A stretch of DNA of 64,000 nt from Ophiura sarsii. Taxonomy: Eukaryota > Echinodermata > Ophiuroidea > Amphilepidida > Ophiuridae. This document shows, in pieces, positions 59,903 to 64,000 of the stretch. The stretch spans positions 55,817,266 to 55,881,265 of the forward strand of contig CM069443.1 in NCBI GenBank assembly GCA_035610835.1, written 5' to 3'. A model generated the notes under the pieces. It had not been told where the DNA came from, made no database searches, and saw only the letters and a program-made list of their open reading frames with translations. Both the position numbers and the translations under genes were made by a program. The stretch's first letter is position 1. The number at the start of each line of letters is the position of its first letter.

Positions 59903-60428
59903 GTACAAGCATGGATAATGTTATCATTCAATACTAAACAATATGGGAGCCATTAAACATACAACGTGTTATTGTTTTCTGGTATAGGCATAATGTGTGT
60001 AATCAAGTAGCATTATGAATCTTACTCCCCTAAATAGTGTCATTTTTCTGCGTTTTTAGACTATTTAAGAATGTTGCATACACTCTGAACGTGACCTAAT
60101 CAATAATAAATAAATAATAAATATGAAGAAATTAAGTAATTAATGTAAATAAATAATATATAGATTAATAATTATATCAATAAAATAGTATATTAAGGCC
60201 TATTTATAATTAATTGATTGATAAATAATTAAATAAACATCAACAATTAAGAAAGTAAATACAAAATAAATAAATAACGTTAAAATTATGTCAATATAAA
60301 CGAAAACCCCGAACGGACGTATAATGAGAGAACAATAATAAATATTATATTTCGGCATACTTAAAAACCCTAACCGACCTCTACCCAGACTCGACCGCTC
60401 TAAGCATAGAGCACAAGGAATATAAACC

Positions 60429-60497
60429 GCCACAAAGATTCGAACGTACGGCCTGCTGATTGAGAGTCCAAATCTTTACCAACTGAGCTATTTCGAT
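60429..60497 (-). repeat. tRNA-like sequence
   Basis: Minus strand: TAGCTCAGTTGGTAAAG (box A) and GTTCGAATC (box B) at tRNA spacing. T stem and acceptor pair poorly, so a decayed tRNA or SINE head. Confidence 0.5.
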
Positions 60498-61020
60498 TTT
60501 CCTGAAATCCTCAGCGCTTTATACCCAAATATAGTTCTCATTCAACTATTCCCTAAATACACACGGGTTTTTCAACACGGTGTTGTTGTCTATAAAATGA
60601 GTCTATGATTTATTAGATTTAAGGAATAACAAATCCCGTACTTTGTGAACCGATTCTTAAAGGGGCGTGTACATCTCAAGTGTTTGTCCTGGACAAAAAT
60701 CACATGACTCGCTTCGCTCCCAAGTCCTCGCGTGCCCGGCAAAAAGCCCATGATGCAATACTAAGTCGTAAAAGTGTGCACATAAATCGACAAAATGCTG
60801 TACAAACGAAATATAATATATCTAGAATTGTTTCAAAAAGTAGTGTTATTCGTTACATTTAAATCAGAATTACTTTCTTTAACAGTAAATAATCAACTTT
60901 TGAGCGAGAAACTATCTTAAAACTACAAAGATTAAGAAATATAAAGCATTTTAAACATCTAATTTAGAGAAGAGTGGTATGTTGAACCATATTACTTTTG
61001 TTTGTTATTGCGTTCACATA

Positions 61021-61094
61021 GCGCATAGTTGGCTCAGCGGTAGAGCATTGGACTAGTAAACCGGAGGTCGTGGGTTCGAATCCTATCACGTTTT
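61021..61094 (+). repeat. tRNA-like sequence (AGT loop)
   Basis: The D stem GCTC/GAGC, T stem GTGGG/CCTAT and loop TTCGAAT are intact; the anticodon loop CTAGTAA would give AGT. The acceptor (61023-61029 with 61087-61093) barely pairs, so it is not a functional tRNA. Confidence 0.55.
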
Positions 61095-61710
61095 GAAATT
61101 TTATTTTAATCGTTTATATACATTTGTTTAAAATTAGTTTTCGATATTGTTTATCATTTCGTATAATTATTCATTATTGTTCAATTATAGTTTATTTTGG
61201 AATGTGGAATTATTTACGATTTCATTTTAATTTTCCACTGACTGTTTAGTGTGCATGGCATCATGAAATGTGAATGAACCGCGGTATACCACCGAACTGT
61301 CCTAGTCCTATGCAACAGGCCAATACAATAGAAACTCGTTGTGTGTTATTATCGATTGAGCTAAACTTGTAAAGTAAATGCCAGCCGTTATGTAATACAA
61401 ATCAATTTGCCTGTATTATTATTATTGAAATAATGTTGCGGTGGTGTAGGAAATAGGAAAATCGATTCAAGGACATGAGCCGACTGGCTTCTTATTTACA
61501 TAACAATTGGCCTTTGCAGATCATGTTCATAGACTAGCTAGGGGCCATTCAATGTAAGCCTAGGAGTAGTAAACACAATTATATTTACAGGACAGTCTTT
61601 ATCGCAGTGAAATTGCAAAAGAATTCAACATTCAATAAATATAGCGAACGATAAGCAATCCTGTCAATGTATAAAAACAAACAGTGTAATAACAAAACAG
61701 AAAAGAAAAC

Positions 61711-61785
61711 CATCCCCATCCGCAGGATTCGAACCACTGACCTCATGATTGTGAAGCCGGCGCTTTGACGTTTGAGCTAATGAAG
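61711..61785 (-). repeat. tRNA-like sequence (CAC loop)
   Basis: Minus strand: TTAGCTCAAACGTCAAAGC and GGTTCGAATCC at tRNA spacing; loop TTCACAA. Stems are weak. Third tRNA-like sequence inside the 3.5-kb element. Confidence 0.5.
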
Positions 61786-62770
61786 GCTATACATAAACGT
61801 TTTGAAGAAAAACATTACATAGGGTTCAAAATACAAATATCTCTTAAATCGGAGGCTAAAATCGAAAGGACAAAAGTCGGAAACAATATCCTCTCTAAAC
61901 TAATGACTTGGATTATATATTGTATAATACATAGGTATTATATTGTATAATACTTCCAAACACGATGGTCAATATATTACGCCCCTCCGTCATCACCCAT
62001 CCATTGTACAAATATGTTACGTGACCTATCGCCAAAATGTTTTCAGCATTGATTTCAATGGAATGAAGGGGGAAATGGGCTACTTTCACAATATCTTGGC
62101 AATACTGCGCCAAACAATAGATGAATAGAGTGATGGAGCGGTAGCTTAATTCATATTTCTAGACGACCAGATACATTGATCGGCGGTGAACGTAAACATT
62201 TTATGATCGGATTTAAAAAGCTTATAAATAGTATTTCTTAAAGAATATAACACAACCTTCCTCGCGCTTTGATGTGTCTGCTTCACTAATTGAGTCATCC
62301 AGAGTACTACAATAGTTCTATTGTTAACGCCAGATAAGTAGAGAGGTTTCTAGTTAATCACCGATCTTTTTCCGATGCTTTTAACAATAGAACGAAATAC
62401 CGTTGGAAAAGCGCTTTTAAATCGCTAGAAAAACGATTTAAAAGCACTGAGAGTTTGGATATGGACCCTAAAGGAACTCTTGTGGTGTGCTGTCCCTCTT
62501 TTAATCGAAATAATGATCTTTAATCACTAATCCGACATATTCCGACGAAATATATGTTTAAATACATTGACCTGTATCTACTATTCGAGTTCATTTCCAA
62601 TTTTGCCTAATAATTTGATAGCCATATCATTAGTTGTTTCATTGGTGTGTAGGTCTATCACTAGTTTTCAGAAGCCGTTATATGTGCCCATTTTTTTTAC
62701 AGTGTCTCTCCGTTGTTCCCCTGCACACTTTACACTCTCTTGTAAGAAAAGTAACTTTGCCCTGAATTGC

Positions 62771-63019
62771 CTGATGTACACTCTAAGAAAAAAAGTGCTT
62801 CAGGGGTTCTTGGCTGTCCCGTTTGAACCTTTAAAGGTTCCAAAAAGTTCCAAAAAGAACCTTTAAATGTTCCAAATGAACGAAAAGGGCGTCTTTAGAA
62901 CCTTTAAAGGTTCTCTACAGAAGTTTTTTTGGGTTCTTTAAATTAAAAGAACCTTTAAACCGGAGGGTTCCACATACGGGAGAGCCAAGAACCCATGAAG
63001 CACCCTTTTTCCAAGAGTT
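62771..63019. mobile_element. MITE rich in AACCTTTAAAGGTT palindromes
   Basis: TIRs of about 40 bp: CACTCTAAGAAAAAAAGTGC at left, and inverted ...GAAGCACCCTTTTTCCAAGAG at right; both continue into GGGTTCTTGGCT. The interior repeats the palindrome AACCTTTAAAGGTT and variants. TSD not resolved. No ORF. Confidence 0.8.
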
Positions 63020-64000
63020 TAGATCCAGGAATGATCGAAACGTCGCCGTTCTCATTACACTAATTTCATTTAAATACTTCCCATTTAGGTAAAAAAACCA
63101 ATACATATGTTATTCCCCTACCCGACCATGAAGAAGAAGTATGAACGCGATAAATCAGAAGGAAAATATTGACTTCAGTAAAAAAACCACCTCACGTGAT
63201 TTAAGGATTGTTTCCTCTGCACCTGCTGCACGGCATCTAAACTTACTGTCGGTGATGAATAAATAAACAAGATGGTATATTGAAGTAGGCAAACACGTCT
63301 GCAATGACAACGGCAATTGAACTAATACCGGATGGCATGATATGAGTGTTTTTGACAAATGTAGGTTTTTTAAATGCAATGACAAAACACTGCTGATATA
63401 AACACAGGATCAGGTTATTATTGGCGGTATAACTTTGAATGCGGGTTTTAGATGTTACGAATACGTTATACAGGGCGTGTCAAAAAGTATCCTATGTAAT
63501 ATATGATTTTTTAATATAAAAAGGTAAATATCGGACCTATATTAGTAATAGTCATATCCAGTAGCCTAATCGTTAATGTTTTATAAGGATTAATAAGTAT
63601 GGTTGACAAATGTAGATTTTCATATGTACAATAAAAACAATGGTTTTAACACATGATCAGATATGACAATTCATCTTTCCCTCGTGTTTGTCGAGAAATG
63701 AAAACATTCATTTCCTCGACCGGGATTTGAACTTGTTACCTTCCGTAAGGTCTTAATATAAAAATGGGTTAATTTTCTTCAACATAGATTTTACTCTTAA
63801 GATATGAGTTGATACATAATTTCTCCCACAGCATGCTCAGTTAGCAATTAAAAAGGTGACAATGGGCGTGCAATGAAACTAACTATTTGAATACTTTCCA
63901 TTAAAATTTGGGAGTAGATGCTTGAATAATGACACAGTTTAGCACCTTTTTTGAAAAAGATTTTGTTACATCCGGATACATCGGTATCCAGCCAAAGAAG
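63020..64000. other. AT-rich tail, nothing coding
   Basis: 'cagggcgtgtcaaaaagtat' at 63471 resembles a mariner terminus without a partner. 63716-63745 (minus) has a lone box-B-like 'gttcaaatcccgg'. Otherwise nothing recognised. Confidence 0.5.

Larger units (their letters stand above)
58951..62468. mobile_element. 3.5-kb Harbinger-like TIR element, no transposase seen
   Basis: Arms of about 220 bp: 58951-59172 (GGGTCCATATCCAAACTCTC...) and the inverted 62248-62468. TAA on both sides (58948-58950, 62469-62471). The paralog at 47375 reads 'gtttaaaggaac' without interruption, confirming the 3-bp TSD. A 3-bp TAA target and G-starting termini fit PIF/Harbinger. The interior has no ORF above about 77 codons and holds a nested G-run element, an AATA-rich tract (60090-60300) and three tRNA-like sequences. 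Non-autonomous or eroded. Confidence 0.8.

Overview
The window looks like intergenic or heterochromatic DNA of an animal, most likely a marine invertebrate. It is AT-rich, has no compact gene spacing, and no ORF reads as an intact conserved gene. It contains decayed non-LTR and Penelope-like retroelement pieces, many short inverted-repeat DNA transposons (MITE-like), tRNA-like SINE heads, homopolymer runs and minisatellites. The lineage is an inference; no host gene is present to fix it.

The layout is dominated by a repeated unit of roughly 8-11 kb. Copy A runs from about 1212 to 20641 and is split by a 6.1-kb insertion at 4788-10886. Copy B is about 21876-33098 and copy C about 33099-41345. 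A diverged, partial copy D lies at about 48200-53150, with a further scrap at 47400-47900. Because the copies are paralogous, many insertions can be dated and delimited by comparing filled and empty sites. This gives target-site duplications (TSDs) for several elements: CTAGACTCG for 17517-17880, TTAA for 18982-19332, TA for 19936-20531, GTACCAG for 50238-50538, GGGGATAATTGC for 47479-47704 and TAA for 58951-62468.

A second diverged duplication pairs 42.3-47.4 kb with 53.2-58.9 kb. Its right copy carries a 3.5-kb TIR element (58951-62468) that contains a nested G-run element and three tRNA-like sequences. The last kilobase holds a palindrome-rich MITE and little else.

Recognisable protein remnants are the C-terminal end of an L1/Tx1-like LINE (1-957, frameshifted) and the linker just before the GIY-YIG domain of a Penelope-like element (48856-49090, frameshifted, then cut off by a minisatellite). 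Weaker possibilities are an 82-86 bp minus-strand exon-like segment in copies A, B and C, a very conserved 370-bp island followed by a strong splice donor, and a 75-codon lysine-rich ORF inside the 6.1-kb insertion. The most striking candidates for something undescribed are that 6.1-kb TIR element with its alternating CAGTGTTTCTAG motifs, the 4.7-6.1 kb unit bounded by long inverted repeats inside the tandem copies, and the 20-bp palindrome array in a MULE-like MITE.
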